DNA from: Polaribacter sp. IC073
GTDB lineage: Bacteria > Bacteroidota > Bacteroidia > Flavobacteriales > Flavobacteriaceae
Assembly (NCBI RefSeq): GCF_007997075.1
Contig: NZ_VORS01000012.1
Span: forward strand, 1 to 56,397
Direction of reading: 5' to 3'
Length of the DNA: 56,397 nt
The position numbers and the translations under genes are program-made. This document shows positions 46,317 through 55,284 of the stretch, one piece after another. The notes beneath the pieces were generated by a model. The model was not told where the DNA came from, did not search any database, and worked only from the letters and a program-made list of their open reading frames with translations. The first letter of the stretch is position 1, and each line of letters opens with the position of its first letter.

Positions 46317-47280
46317 TCACCAAGTAGAAAGTATGATTGAAGATACTAAAAACTTAGTAAAGAAATCATCTAGTAAATTTATAGAAGCGAATACTGTAGA
46401 GGTAAGTTTAAATCATCTTAGAGAGGAATGTATAATCCCTGTTTTTGCAAAAGATAACGAAACTACGTTATCACATTTTCAATTTATTGATGCTACCAAA
46501 GAAATTGCAGAATCTACGTTTAATGGAGTGTTAATAATGCCTTCTATAAGGGTTTCTCATCAAATTAAGGGAAGAATTCCTTCAGCAATTGGGAAGTCTG
46601 TAAAAGAGCTCTTAGAGCATGAAAAAACTACCTACTATGAACGTATGGCTTTTATGATGGAGATACCAAATAGACAAATAGTGGTAAATAATCAGATACT
46701 AAATTTATCTATTGGAGGTGTGAGAGCGTACAATAAGGAGAACTTATTTTCAAAGAAATCAATAGAAAAATTTCAAGTTTTTATTGGTTACGAAAACACG
46801 GTTTGTACAAATCTCTGTATTGCTACTGATGGTTTGAATTCTGAAATTAGAGTTAGTAGTATTCAGGAATTACAGGAAGCTGTTAAGAACCTGATATATA
46901 ATTACAATCAAGAAGCTCATATTGATAAGTTAGAAAGATTAAGTAATTATTATTTAGATGAAAAGCAGTTTGCTCATTTAATTGGCAAAATGCGGATGTA
47001 TCATTTTTTATCTAAAATAGAGAAACAAGGTAAGTTTCCATTGCAACTAACAGATTCACAGATAGGATCAGTTGTTAAGGATTATTTTACAGACGACAAT
47101 TTCAAAAGGTCAGAAAATCAAATTAGTTTATGGAATGTTTACAATCTTTTTACTGAAGCAAACAAGTCGTCATACATTGATTCTAATTTAGAACGAAACG
47201 TTAATACACACGAGTTTATACAAAACCTAGCTAATTCTATTGAAAACAGGACACCTAACTGGTACCTATCAACATTATAA
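46300..47280 (+). CDS. DUF3871 domain protein
   Basis: A 326-residue soluble protein of the DUF3871 family (VEVSLNHLREECIIPVFAKD, TLSHFQFIDATKEIAESTF, SHQIKGRIPSAIGK, LWNVYNLFTEANKSSYID). It is found on Bacteroidota integrative elements and phages beside replication genes; the biochemical role is unknown. It overlaps the ATPase gene by 17 bases, so the two are translated together. Some members resemble DUF932 phage proteins. Confidence 0.8.
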   Translation: MELVANHQVESMIEDTKNLVKKSSSKFIEANTVEVSLNHLREECIIPVFAKDNETTLSHFQFIDATKEIAESTFNGVLIMPSIRVSHQIKGRIPSAIGKSVKELLEHEKTTYYERMAFMMEIPNRQIVVNNQILNLSIGGVRAYNKENLFSKKSIEKFQVFIGYENTVCTNLCIATDGLNSEIRVSSIQELQEAVKNLIYNYNQEAHIDKLERLSNYYLDEKQFAHLIGKMRMYHFLSKIEKQGKFPLQLTDSQIGSVVKDYFTDDNFKRSENQISLWNVYNLFTEANKSSYIDSNLERNVNTHEFIQNLANSIENRTPNWYLSTL

Positions 47281-47324
47281 TATAGCTATTTTGTATAAAC
47301 TGATTATTAACCTAGTGTAAAATA

Positions 47325-47576
47325 ATGGAAATGGATGATGAAGAATTAGCAGACTTATTAAAATATATTTCTCCTTTTGAGATTTATATTGTGAATTCAG
47401 AAAATGAATTAGAATGTTTAAAATGCCCTTTTAAAGTTAGAGTGAAGTATAATATTGGTGTTTTGGTAAAGAATGAAATTGTTTTAGTAGACAAAGTTAA
47501 AATAACAAAAGACCTACTATCTGTTTATGTGATTAGAAATCAATCTTATTATTGCTATCATTTTATACTTGTTTAA
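47325..47576 (+). CDS. small hypothetical protein
   Basis: An 83-residue protein, acidic N-terminus (MEMDDEELADLLKYISPFEI), and one Cys-containing strand (LECLKCPFKVRV). No family recognised. It is 44 bases downstream of DUF3871 in the same direction and precedes a strong hairpin, so may be the last gene of that transcript. Confidence 0.5.
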   Translation: MEMDDEELADLLKYISPFEIYIVNSENELECLKCPFKVRVKYNIGVLVKNEIVLVDKVKITKDLLSVYVIRNQSYYCYHFILV

Positions 47577-47672
47577 ATATAATGGGAGTCTATGTTGTAT
47601 TTTGAATATTCAAACTTTTGAGACTTTTCCTCCTATATAATTAAAGAAATACTGAAAAAGTTTAGCTAAAGT

Positions 47673-47714
47673 ATACACAACATATTGGAATATAATATAT
47701 GTTGTGTATTTTTA
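47673..47714. terminator. 13-bp hairpin with T-run (terminator or origin structure)
   Basis: ATACACAACATAT (47673-47685) pairs with ATATGTTGTGTAT (47697-47709) around an 11-base loop and is followed by T residues. Directly after it, TTGTCAGACTTGACGAGTCA and AACTTGTCAAC form short repeats before the next gene. Confidence 0.65.
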
Positions 47715-47764
47715 TAAAAAAAACTTGTCAGACTTGACGAGTCAACTTGTCAACTTTTTAACAG

Positions 47765-48505
47765 ATGAAAAAGAACATAACTTTTAAAGACATTTTAATT
47801 CCTGAAAATTTTCTTGAATTACAGAATCAATACAAATCAACAGATAATAAAAACTTAGGGAATAGAGATTTTTTTCAAGAAGCCCAAATAGAAGATTTTA
47901 GTGTTTCTTATTTTAATTTTAATTTTGAAAACGTAACATCCAAAGAGGTTGAAGTTTTTTTTTATAAAGATTATTTAAAACCACAACTGATTGAAATACA
48001 CGAGGTGTTTATGCAATCTTTTCAAAATGAAATGGATAGACTTAATTTAAATAAAGGTGATGTAGATTTATTTTGTAGTCAGAAAATTAATGATTTATTG
48101 AGTTTTGAAAAGATTCTCCTAAATTGTTCTTATTTATCTAATGATATTAAAAATTTAATTGCTTCAAATATAATTTTTTGTTTAGATCAGATTCAAGAAT
48201 TTAATTTTAACAAAGAGGTTTTAACTGGAGATAAAATGAGCTTTAATTTAATAAGACAAGATGTTCTTGTTTTATTTTTTTTACTTAGAGAAAAAAAACA
48301 TATTAAATGGCATAGTAATTCAGAATTAAAAGTTTTATTAGAAAATAACTTTATGTCTTATGATGTAAAAACTGAAAAGCATATAAACTTCAAAGTTGGT
48401 AAAAATAATTTCTCAGATTTTAAAAGTGGTAGTAGAACTATAAATCAATCAGTAGAGAGGTTAAGAAATATTTTTCAAGAAAAAAACTTCTTTGATATCA
48501 CTTAG
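47765..48505 (+). CDS. hypothetical protein upstream of the primase-helicase
   Basis: A 246-residue soluble, Phe/Asn/Lys-rich protein without a recognised domain (NITFKDILIPENFLELQNQY, MSFNLIRQDVLVLFFLLREK, SGSRTINQSVERLRNIFQ). The C-terminal helix with SRTINQSVERLRNIFQEKNF looks able to contact DNA. Its position before a helicase gene suggests a replication accessory factor, similar in place to RteC-like orphans of Bacteroidota elements. Function unknown. Confidence 0.5.
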   Translation: MKKNITFKDILIPENFLELQNQYKSTDNKNLGNRDFFQEAQIEDFSVSYFNFNFENVTSKEVEVFFYKDYLKPQLIEIHEVFMQSFQNEMDRLNLNKGDVDLFCSQKINDLLSFEKILLNCSYLSNDIKNLIASNIIFCLDQIQEFNFNKEVLTGDKMSFNLIRQDVLVLFFLLREKKHIKWHSNSELKVLLENNFMSYDVKTEKHINFKVGKNNFSDFKSGSRTINQSVERLRNIFQEKNFFDIT

Positions 48506-48556
48506 TTTTATTAGGGGTGCGTTACTTTATCCCCCACTAAATTTTCCTTCCAAATA

Positions 48557-48564
48557 TACTTTTG
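48557..48564 (+). promoter_or_regulatory. -7 promoter element of the primase-helicase gene
   Basis: TACTTTTG matches TAnnTTTG. The expected start near 48571 gives a ~105-base leader to the ATG at 48677. The interval 48506-48676 contains a G/C-rich patch (AGGGG..CCCCC) in AT-rich surroundings. Confidence 0.45.
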
Positions 48565-48676
48565 CAACAGCAAGAGACAAAACTGTCCGTTAAGAATAGT
48601 TGCTATAGAGACTCAACAGCAAATCTAACACAGTTATTCCTTTGTGAAAATAATAATAAATTTAAAAGTATTAAAA

Positions 48677-50077
48677 ATGATTAAAAAGGAATCTCCATTT
48701 TGGAGTTATGATGAAGGAAGTCTAAAAATATCACATTCAAAGTTATATGATTTTTTAGCATTACATGGTTTTATGAGGTTAAAATTGTCGCCTACAAACT
48801 ATTTGTTAGTAAATGAAAAGAACAATATAATTGAACTATCATCCGAGGATGAAATGATAGGACTTGTTGCGAATTATTTGAGAAATAATGGTGAATATAA
48901 AGTTTATGAGACTTTTGTAAAAAGTGTTGGTCAATATATATCTAATAAAAAATTAAGCTTTTTACCATTAGGTGAGTTGCCAAAAGATAGAGATAGTAAG
49001 GATACAGGTGTTTTTTATTATAAAAACTGTTATTGTATAGTTTCTAAGGATGGAATTGACGTGAAAGATTATAGTGAGTTACCATATGTTATATGGAGAA
49101 ATAGGCTTATTGACCATAACTATAAAGAAGACAAGAGTGATGTAATTGGACAATTCCACCAGTTCTGTAACAATATATCTAAGAATGATATAAATAGATT
49201 TTTATCATTAAAAACTATTTTAGGGTACTTGTCACATAGGTGCAAAACCAAGGATGAGTCAAAAGCTATTATATTTTATGATGAAAATATGCTTTTAAAT
49301 GATAAAACAAATGGAGGTACAGGTAAAACTCTATTATCTGTTGCTTTATCTAAAGTTAGAGATTTAGAATTATTTGATGGAAAATCTATAAAAGCTGAGA
49401 GTTGGTTTAAAAATCAAAGAATAAACTTGACAACAGATATTATTACATATGATGATCTAAACAAAGCCACAAGCTTAGAGTTGTTTTATTCCATGATTAC
49501 AACTGGTGTTGAGGTAGAGAAAAAAAGGAAAGATGCATTTTACATTAAACATGAAGAGTCTCCTAAAATTATAATTACTTCAAATTATCCAGTAAAAGGT
49601 CCAGGAGGCTCATCTGATTTAAGAAGAAGGTTTGAATTTGAAGTTGCAAATTACTACAATGAAGAGTTTACACCTGAAATAGATTTTGGTAACAGGTTTT
49701 TTAACGATGCTTGGAGTGTTGATGAATGGCAGAAATTCTATTATTTTTTAATGGAGTGTTTAATGGAATATTTGAAGCACGGTTTGGTTGAAGCACCTTC
49801 TATAAACCTTGAAGAAAAGAAATTAGAGATGAATACTTCTAAGGAGTTTGTTGAGTTTGCTAATGATTTTTTTGAATTTAACAAATGGGAGGATAAAAGA
49901 GAAGCCCAAGAGTTATTTCAAGGTTACTTTCCTGAAGTAGGATTTTCTGCTCACACATTTAAAAAATGGATGGATGAGTTTTGTAAAGATAATGATGCGA
50001 AATTAGAAATAAAATCTACTGGTGGTAACTACTTGTTTAATATGGTCAAAAGTGCAGAGGATGAAAGTGATATATAA
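48677..50077 (+). CDS. SF3-type primase-helicase (DUF5906-like), element replication
   Basis: A ~466-residue superfamily 3 helicase. Walker A GGTGKT (213-218), acidic Walker B ITYDD (256-260), sensor IITSN (299-303) and an Arg finger patch RRRF (316-319) are visible. The N-terminal ~170 residues are family-specific and may be a degenerate primase domain. It would start or drive DNA replication of the element. ATG 48677 is preferred over a GTG 33 bases upstream because the sequence MIKKESPFWSYDEGSLKISH matches the usual start. It overlaps the GIY-YIG gene by 17 bases. Confidence 0.83.
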   Translation: MIKKESPFWSYDEGSLKISHSKLYDFLALHGFMRLKLSPTNYLLVNEKNNIIELSSEDEMIGLVANYLRNNGEYKVYETFVKSVGQYISNKKLSFLPLGELPKDRDSKDTGVFYYKNCYCIVSKDGIDVKDYSELPYVIWRNRLIDHNYKEDKSDVIGQFHQFCNNISKNDINRFLSLKTILGYLSHRCKTKDESKAIIFYDENMLLNDKTNGGTGKTLLSVALSKVRDLELFDGKSIKAESWFKNQRINLTTDIITYDDLNKATSLELFYSMITTGVEVEKKRKDAFYIKHEESPKIIITSNYPVKGPGGSSDLRRRFEFEVANYYNEEFTPEIDFGNRFFNDAWSVDEWQKFYYFLMECLMEYLKHGLVEAPSINLEEKKLEMNTSKEFVEFANDFFEFNKWEDKREAQELFQGYFPEVGFSAHTFKKWMDEFCKDNDAKLEIKSTGGNYLFNMVKSAEDESDI

Positions 50078-50705
50078 AGTAACAAATAAGGAATCAGAAG
50101 AAGTCTATATTGGGGCAACTTCTAAAACTTTAGAAGAAAGAAAAAAAGACCATTTAAAAAAGTCTAAAAAAGGCAAGAGTTATGCATTTCAAAATGCGAT
50201 CGCTACTTATGGAGCTGATGCTTTTAAATGGGAGCAGATTGATACAGCAATCACAACAGATGAATTAGCAAAAAAAGAAAAAGAATATATTTTAGAATAT
50301 AATTCAAAAGAAGAAGGCTATAATTCTGATAGTGGAGGTGGAATCCAAAAAACAGTTTATCAGTATGATATTATAACAGGAGAATTAGTAGACAGTTACT
50401 CTAATTTGACCATTTCAGGAGCTGTAGTCGGTTTAAATAAGCAAGACTTGTCAAAGATTTGTTTAAGTGTTAATAAGGTCTGTAAAGGCTTCTATTGAAC
50501 TTATGACTTTATAGATGAGTTTATTCCTTTAACAGATAAGAGGAGAAAAAAGATACATCAATATTCTATACAAGGTATCTTTATAAAAGAATTTAACTCT
50601 GTGTCTGAAGCATCAAAATTGACAGGGTGCAATAAAACAAGTATAGCCAAAGTTAGCAGAGGTGAACGAAATAGTTGTGGAGGTTTTATTTGGAAGTATT
50701 TATAG
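50061..50705 (+). pseudogene. GIY-YIG homing endonuclease with NUMOD repeats, interrupted by a stop
   Basis: The ATG-initiated frame encodes a GIY-YIG nuclease (VIYKVTNKESEEVYIGATSK, TLEERKKDHLKK) and a first NUMOD-like DNA-binding repeat (VYQYDIITGELVDSYSNL). An in-frame TGA at 50496-50498 stops it after 145 codons. Reading on gives a second NUMOD1 repeat (IHQYSIQGIFIKEFNSVSEA, LTGCNKTSIAKVSRGERNSC) to TAG at 50703. The stop replaces what is usually Trp in the GFYW motif, so TGG to TGA is the simplest change. The truncated product keeps the nuclease domain. Confidence 0.78.
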
Positions 50706-50720
50706 AATTAATTAAAAAAG

Positions 50721-50747
50721 AAAGGTAGTTTAAAAGCTACCTTTTTT
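50721..50747 (+). terminator. terminator after the GIY-YIG gene
   Basis: AAAGGTAG (50721-50728) pairs with CTACCTTT (50737-50744), followed by T residues. It closes the rightward transcript just before the tracrRNA locus. Confidence 0.85.
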
Positions 50748-50753
50748 AAAAAT

Positions 50754-50778
50754 AAAAAAGTCCTACCGAAGCAGGACT
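50754..50778 (-). terminator. terminator hairpin at the tracrRNA 3' end
   Basis: Minus-strand AGTCCTGC pairs with GTAGGACT around TTCG (plus 50759-50778), followed by T6 (plus A-run 50754-50759). It both ends transcription and forms the last tracrRNA stem. Confidence 0.88.
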
Positions 50779-50841
50779 AAAGATTTTCATCTACGGCATA
50801 TAGCCTTATTGTGATAAGATTAAAGATTAGAAATTTTAATC
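50754..50841 (-). ncRNA. tracrRNA of the type II-C CRISPR-Cas9 system
   Basis: On the minus strand the RNA begins near 50841 with an anti-repeat. Plus-strand GATTAAAGATTAGAAA (50818-50833) is identical to 16 bases of the CRISPR repeat, and TTGTG (50809-50813) to its 5' end, with the same 4-base spacing in both (one base of it also matching). So 21-22 pairs with a small internal loop form with crRNA. The nexus follows (AATAAGGCTATATGCC) and a terminal hairpin AGTCCTGC-TTCG-GTAGGACT with T6. Length ~88. It is divergent from cas9. Confidence 0.9.
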
Positions 50842-50846
50842 TGTAT

Positions 50847-50854
50847 CAAATATA
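50847..50854 (-). promoter_or_regulatory. -7 promoter element of tracrRNA
   Basis: The minus strand reads TATATTTG, a perfect TAnnTTTG. Transcription would start about 7 bases downstream, near 50840, just before the anti-repeat. The -33 region is AT-rich without a clear TTG. Confidence 0.65.
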
Positions 50855-50917
50855 GGAAAAGTTTTTTTATTTTAACTATTATCTCTAACTTTATGAGAAA
50901 ATAAAATTGCTATAATT

Positions 50918-53900
50918 ATGACAAAAATACTTGGACTAGATTTAGGTACCAACAGTATTGGTTGGGCTATTGTTGAAAAAGATAATAATGAAAAGGAATA
51001 TAAATTAATAGATAAAGGAGTTAGAATATTTTCTGAAGGTGTTAATATAGAAGCAAAAACAAGTAGCGAAAGCTCTAAAGCTGCTCAAAGAACTAGCTAT
51101 AGAAGTGGTAGAAAACTAAAATATAGAAGAAAACTTAGAAAGCTAGAATTGTTAAAAGTTTTATCAGACAATAATTTATGTCCTAAATTAACAGATGAAG
51201 AATTAAATCTTTGGAGATATAAAAAAAAATACCCTACTAATGACGACTTTAGGATATGGTTAAGTACCGACAATCAGAATGATAAATTAGAAAGGAAGGA
51301 ACAAAATAAAAACCCATATGCATTTCGCTTCAAAAGCTCTACTCAAAAACTTGAATTAAACAATGTAATTAATCGACATGAATTAGGACGAGCTTTCTAT
51401 CATATGGCTCAAAGACGTGGCTTTTTAAGTAATAGGCTAGACACTTCTGATAATTCAATAATTGAAGAAAAAAATAATGAGATTGAAGATATTATTCAGC
51501 AATCTAATACTAAAGAAGAGTTATTTCTTGATTATAATAATTTCCTTGAAGCTTATGATAAAACAGACACGCAGAATAAAGCTTTATTTACTTTAGGTAG
51601 AGCATTTAAAACCATTTTAAAAGATAACGCAAATGAAGAACTAGTTTCTTTAAAAGAAAAATTGTTAGAACGTTTAAATCGTAAGGAATTTTTAGGAAAA
51701 GTTAAAAGTGCAATTAATAATTTGTCTGAAAAAATTACGGAAGCTAATTGTAATACTTTAGGTGAGTACTTTTATGGATTGCATATAAATGGACAAAAAA
51801 TAAGAAATAATTACACGCATCGTGAAGAACATTATCTTCAAGAGTTTCATATTATTTGTGATAAGCAAAACCTTTCATTAACATTAAAAAAGGATATTGA
51901 AAACGCTATCTTTTTTCAGCGACCATTAAAATCTCAAAAAGGTTTAGTTGCTAAATGCCCTTTAGAAAATGACAAGGCTTGTGTGCCAATATCTCACCCA
52001 GCTTTTGAGTTATTTAGAATGTTTAGTTTTTTAAATAATATTAAAATAAAACCACAAAATGAAGATAAATTAAGAATTTTAAATACTGATGAAAAAGCAA
52101 TTATAAAACCACTTTTTTACAGAAAATCTAAACCTAATTTTGATTTTGAAGAAATAACAAAAAAACTAACCCCCAAGCACTTAAAATCAGGATACTACAA
52201 GGATAAGAATGCAAAAGATTTGGATGTTTTATTCAACTTTGGGAACTACACAAATGTTCCAGGCTGTCCTACGATTGCAAATTTAAGATCTGTTTTTGGT
52301 GAAGATTGGATAACCTATTTAAATCAGAATTTTACAAAAAAGAACAAAGACAATTCTAATAAATCAGAAAATCAAATCATTGATGCTATTTGGCATGTGC
52401 TTTTTAGATTTGATAAAACAGAAAAATTAGAAAAATTTGCGATAAATAACATTGGCTGTGATAAAATTACTGCTTTAAAATTTTCAAAAATAAAATTAAA
52501 ACAGGATTACGGATCCTTAAGTTTAAAAGCAATTCGTAATATTTTACCTTATTTAGAGAAAGGATTGCTTTACTCACACGCTGTTTTTCTTGCAAATATG
52601 AAAACTGTTTTACCAAAAGATATTTGGAATAATGAGAAAGATAGAAAAATCATAAATAATGAAGTATTTTCAATTATAGAAAATTATAATACTTATAAAA
52701 ATATAGTTGACATTGTTAATGGATTAATTAAAAATGTTAAAAACAATAAGGAAACGTGGAGTGATTCAAATATTTTTGTTATAAATGCTTATAAAAAAGA
52801 CCTTGATAAAAATATTAAAGAATATTTTGGTTTAAAACTTTGGGATTCATTTTCTGAAGATAAAAAAGAAATGCTTTTAAAAGATAGTTTTACTCTTTTT
52901 TCAACTCAAATGAAATTAAATTTTGAACGTGGTCAATTCTTAAAAAAAGAAACATTAGATGAGCGTATAAAAGAGTTTTTAAGAGATAACTTTAATATTG
53001 AAGACTATAAACTTAAAAATCTCTATCATCCTTCAGCAATTGAAGTTTATAATAAAGCTAAACGTAGCGATAAAGATGGTAAATTATATTTAGGAAGCCC
53101 ACTAATATCATCTATTAAAAATCCAATGGCAATGAGAGCATTGCATCAACTTCGAAAAGTTATTAACCAATTAATAAAAGATGATGCAATTGACGAGAAT
53201 TCCACTATTCGTATTGAAATGGCTAGAGAGCTTAAAAGTTCGAACGAAAGAGTTGCAATAAGGCAATGGCAAAACGATTTGGAAAATAACAGAAAGAGTT
53301 ATGTTAATGATATAAAAAAATTATATCAAGAACAATGCAACTTAGAGATTGAACCAACACAGGATGAAGTATTAAAATATCAACTTTGGATAGAACAGAA
53401 TAGAGTTTGTCTTTACACTGGAAAAAGCATAAGAGTTTGTGATTTTATAGGAGCAAACCCAAAATTTGATATAGAACATACCATTCCTAGAAGCAAAAGT
53501 TTAGATAATTCTCAAACAAATAAAACTTTATGCTGTTCTATTTATAATAGAGACATTAAAAAAGATAAAATACCAGCAGATTGTGTTAACCATAGAGAAA
53601 TTTTACTACGAATAAAACATTGGTATGCAAAACATAAAAATTTAGAAGATCAAATTAGAGACATTACCAAAAAAGTTAGGGCAGCAACCACAAAGGAAAA
53701 TAGAGACAGCAACATTCAAAAAAGAGCTAAATTACGTTTTGAATATAATTATTTAAAGCATAAATATAACACTTTTACAATGACTGAAATTCCAAGAGGG
53801 TTTAAAAATAGTCAATCTGTAGATATTGGAATCATTAGTAAATATGGAAACTTATTTTTAAAATCACTATTCACAAAAGTATATCCTGTTAAAGGTAAAA

Positions 53901-55198
53901 CAACATCTAATTTAAGAGATATATGGGGGCTAGAGAAAAAAGAAAGAGTTAACCATGCGCATCACGCAAAAGATGCGGTAGTCGTTGCATGTTGCTCAAA
54001 AGACATAAATGATGCTTTAGCAGAATATTACCATAATTATGAAGATTATACTTTTTATGGTAAACAAAAACCATCTTTTAAACATAGAATTCCATGGAAA
54101 GGTTTTAATAATGATGTTAAGAATTTTGATAAAAATATATTAATCAGCCATCATACTCCAGATGCTTTACCAATACAAAGTAAAATAGCTATACGTAAAC
54201 GTGGAATTATTCAGAGAAATGAAAAAAGAGAAATTAAATATAAACAAGGAGATACTGTAAGAGGATCCTTGCATAAAGAAAGTTTTTATGGAGCCATAAA
54301 GAGAGAAGTAATCAATAAAAAAGGGGAGTCCTCAGAAATCATAAAATACGTTTTAAGAAAACCATTAGAAAGTTTCTCTGATACAGATTTAAAAAACATA
54401 GTAGACGATACCGTAAAGGAAATTGTTTGCAATGCCCGCAAACTAGAAAAAGGATTAAAAAAAGAAATTGAAGGATTAAAAAAAGAAATTAACAAAGTAA
54501 ATGATGTAGAAGAACAAATTATAAAAGACAAAATTGGAGTTTTATCAAACAAAATTGAAAATGAACTTTATGTATTGCCGAATAAAAACGGAAATCCAGT
54601 ACCAATAAAAAGAATTAGATATTTTACAACAGATGTTTCAAATCCATTAATAATAAAGAAGCATCGCGATGCTTCAAGACACCAATACAAACAACATTAT
54701 TTTGCTAAAAATGATGGAAATTATTGTTATGCAGTCTATGAAGGTATTAATAATAAAGCTAAAAAACTAAAAGAATTTAGAGTTGTAAATAATTTTGAAG
54801 CAGGCAAATATTTCACATCAAATGAGAGTAACAGTAAGGAAGCATTAGAGTCAAATATTATTGATAAAAACAAAAATATATTGACACTTAAATTTATATT
54901 GAAGACTGGCACCTTGGTTTTGTTTTATGAGAATTATAGAAGTGAAGTTCATGATTTAGATAATATAGGAATTTCTAAAAGACTTTATAAAACAGTTGCT
55001 ATTGAATCTGATGGAAGAGTACAATTTAGACACCATACAATAGCTAAACCAGACAGTGAATTAAAAAAATCATCAAGTGTTAATTTTCAAGAACCTAATG
55101 AAAAATTGAGAATATCAAAATCTGGTTTAAACATATTGGTTCAAGGGTATGATTTTGAAATATCGCCCTCTGGAAAAGTGAAATTTAATAATCATTAA
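50918..55198 (+). CDS. cas9: Cas9, type II-C CRISPR RNA-guided endonuclease
   Basis: A 1426-residue Cas9, in the size range of long Bacteroidota II-C proteins. RuvC-I ILGLDLGTNSIGWA (Asp8), Arg-rich bridge helix (AAQRTSYRSGRKLKYRRKLR, ~55-80), alpha-helical REC lobe (~90-700), RuvC-II IRIEMARELKSSNER (Glu767), HNH CLYTGKSI and FDIEHTIPRSKSL with His854, and RuvC-III VNHAHHAKDAVVVACC (His1016, Asp1019). A long C-terminal PAM-interacting region follows (~1050-1426). All nuclease residues are intact. It cuts DNA matched by the spacers with the divergent tracrRNA. The stop is only 86 bases before the array, with no cas1, cas2 or csn2 between. Confidence 0.96.
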   Translation: MTKILGLDLGTNSIGWAIVEKDNNEKEYKLIDKGVRIFSEGVNIEAKTSSESSKAAQRTSYRSGRKLKYRRKLRKLELLKVLSDNNLCPKLTDEELNLWRYKKKYPTNDDFRIWLSTDNQNDKLERKEQNKNPYAFRFKSSTQKLELNNVINRHELGRAFYHMAQRRGFLSNRLDTSDNSIIEEKNNEIEDIIQQSNTKEELFLDYNNFLEAYDKTDTQNKALFTLGRAFKTILKDNANEELVSLKEKLLERLNRKEFLGKVKSAINNLSEKITEANCNTLGEYFYGLHINGQKIRNNYTHREEHYLQEFHIICDKQNLSLTLKKDIENAIFFQRPLKSQKGLVAKCPLENDKACVPISHPAFELFRMFSFLNNIKIKPQNEDKLRILNTDEKAIIKPLFYRKSKPNFDFEEITKKLTPKHLKSGYYKDKNAKDLDVLFNFGNYTNVPGCPTIANLRSVFGEDWITYLNQNFTKKNKDNSNKSENQIIDAIWHVLFRFDKTEKLEKFAINNIGCDKITALKFSKIKLKQDYGSLSLKAIRNILPYLEKGLLYSHAVFLANMKTVLPKDIWNNEKDRKIINNEVFSIIENYNTYKNIVDIVNGLIKNVKNNKETWSDSNIFVINAYKKDLDKNIKEYFGLKLWDSFSEDKKEMLLKDSFTLFSTQMKLNFERGQFLKKETLDERIKEFLRDNFNIEDYKLKNLYHPSAIEVYNKAKRSDKDGKLYLGSPLISSIKNPMAMRALHQLRKVINQLIKDDAIDENSTIRIEMARELKSSNERVAIRQWQNDLENNRKSYVNDIKKLYQEQCNLEIEPTQDEVLKYQLWIEQNRVCLYTGKSIRVCDFIGANPKFDIEHTIPRSKSLDNSQTNKTLCCSIYNRDIKKDKIPADCVNHREILLRIKHWYAKHKNLEDQIRDITKKVRAATTKENRDSNIQKRAKLRFEYNYLKHKYNTFTMTEIPRGFKNSQSVDIGIISKYGNLFLKSLFTKVYPVKGKTTSNLRDIWGLEKKERVNHAHHAKDAVVVACCSKDINDALAEYYHNYEDYTFYGKQKPSFKHRIPWKGFNNDVKNFDKNILISHHTPDALPIQSKIAIRKRGIIQRNEKREIKYKQGDTVRGSLHKESFYGAIKREVINKKGESSEIIKYVLRKPLESFSDTDLKNIVDDTVKEIVCNARKLEKGLKKEIEGLKKEINKVNDVEEQIIKDKIGVLSNKIENELYVLPNKNGNPVPIKRIRYFTTDVSNPLIIKKHRDASRHQYKQHYFAKNDGNYCYAVYEGINNKAKKLKEFRVVNNFEAGKYFTSNESNSKEALESNIIDKNKNILTLKFILKTGTLVLFYENYRSEVHDLDNIGISKRLYKTVAIESDGRVQFRHHTIAKPDSELKKSSSVNFQEPNEKLRISKSGLNILVQGYDFEISPSGKVKFNNH

Positions 55199-55284
55199 AA
55201 AAAAGGTTAAGTTCATTGACATATTGCGTAGCTTTATAAGACTGAAATCGCAAATAAAAATTTAGTTTTCTTTGGCTAGTTTTT

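Noticed and set aside
50496..50498. TGA in the GIY-YIG gene as a selenocysteine or recoding site.
   Set aside because: No stem-loop of that kind follows and these enzymes need no selenocysteine; a Trp to stop mutation is simpler.
54286..54552. 88-codon minus-strand frame inside cas9.
   Set aside because: It is a shadow of a Lys/Glu-rich coding stretch; no independent evidence for an anti-CRISPR or other gene.
55199..55284. Classical leader between cas9 and the array.
   Set aside because: TTGACA (55216 region) lacks a partner at proper spacing, and the neighbouring repeat is the degenerate one, which points to the trailer end.
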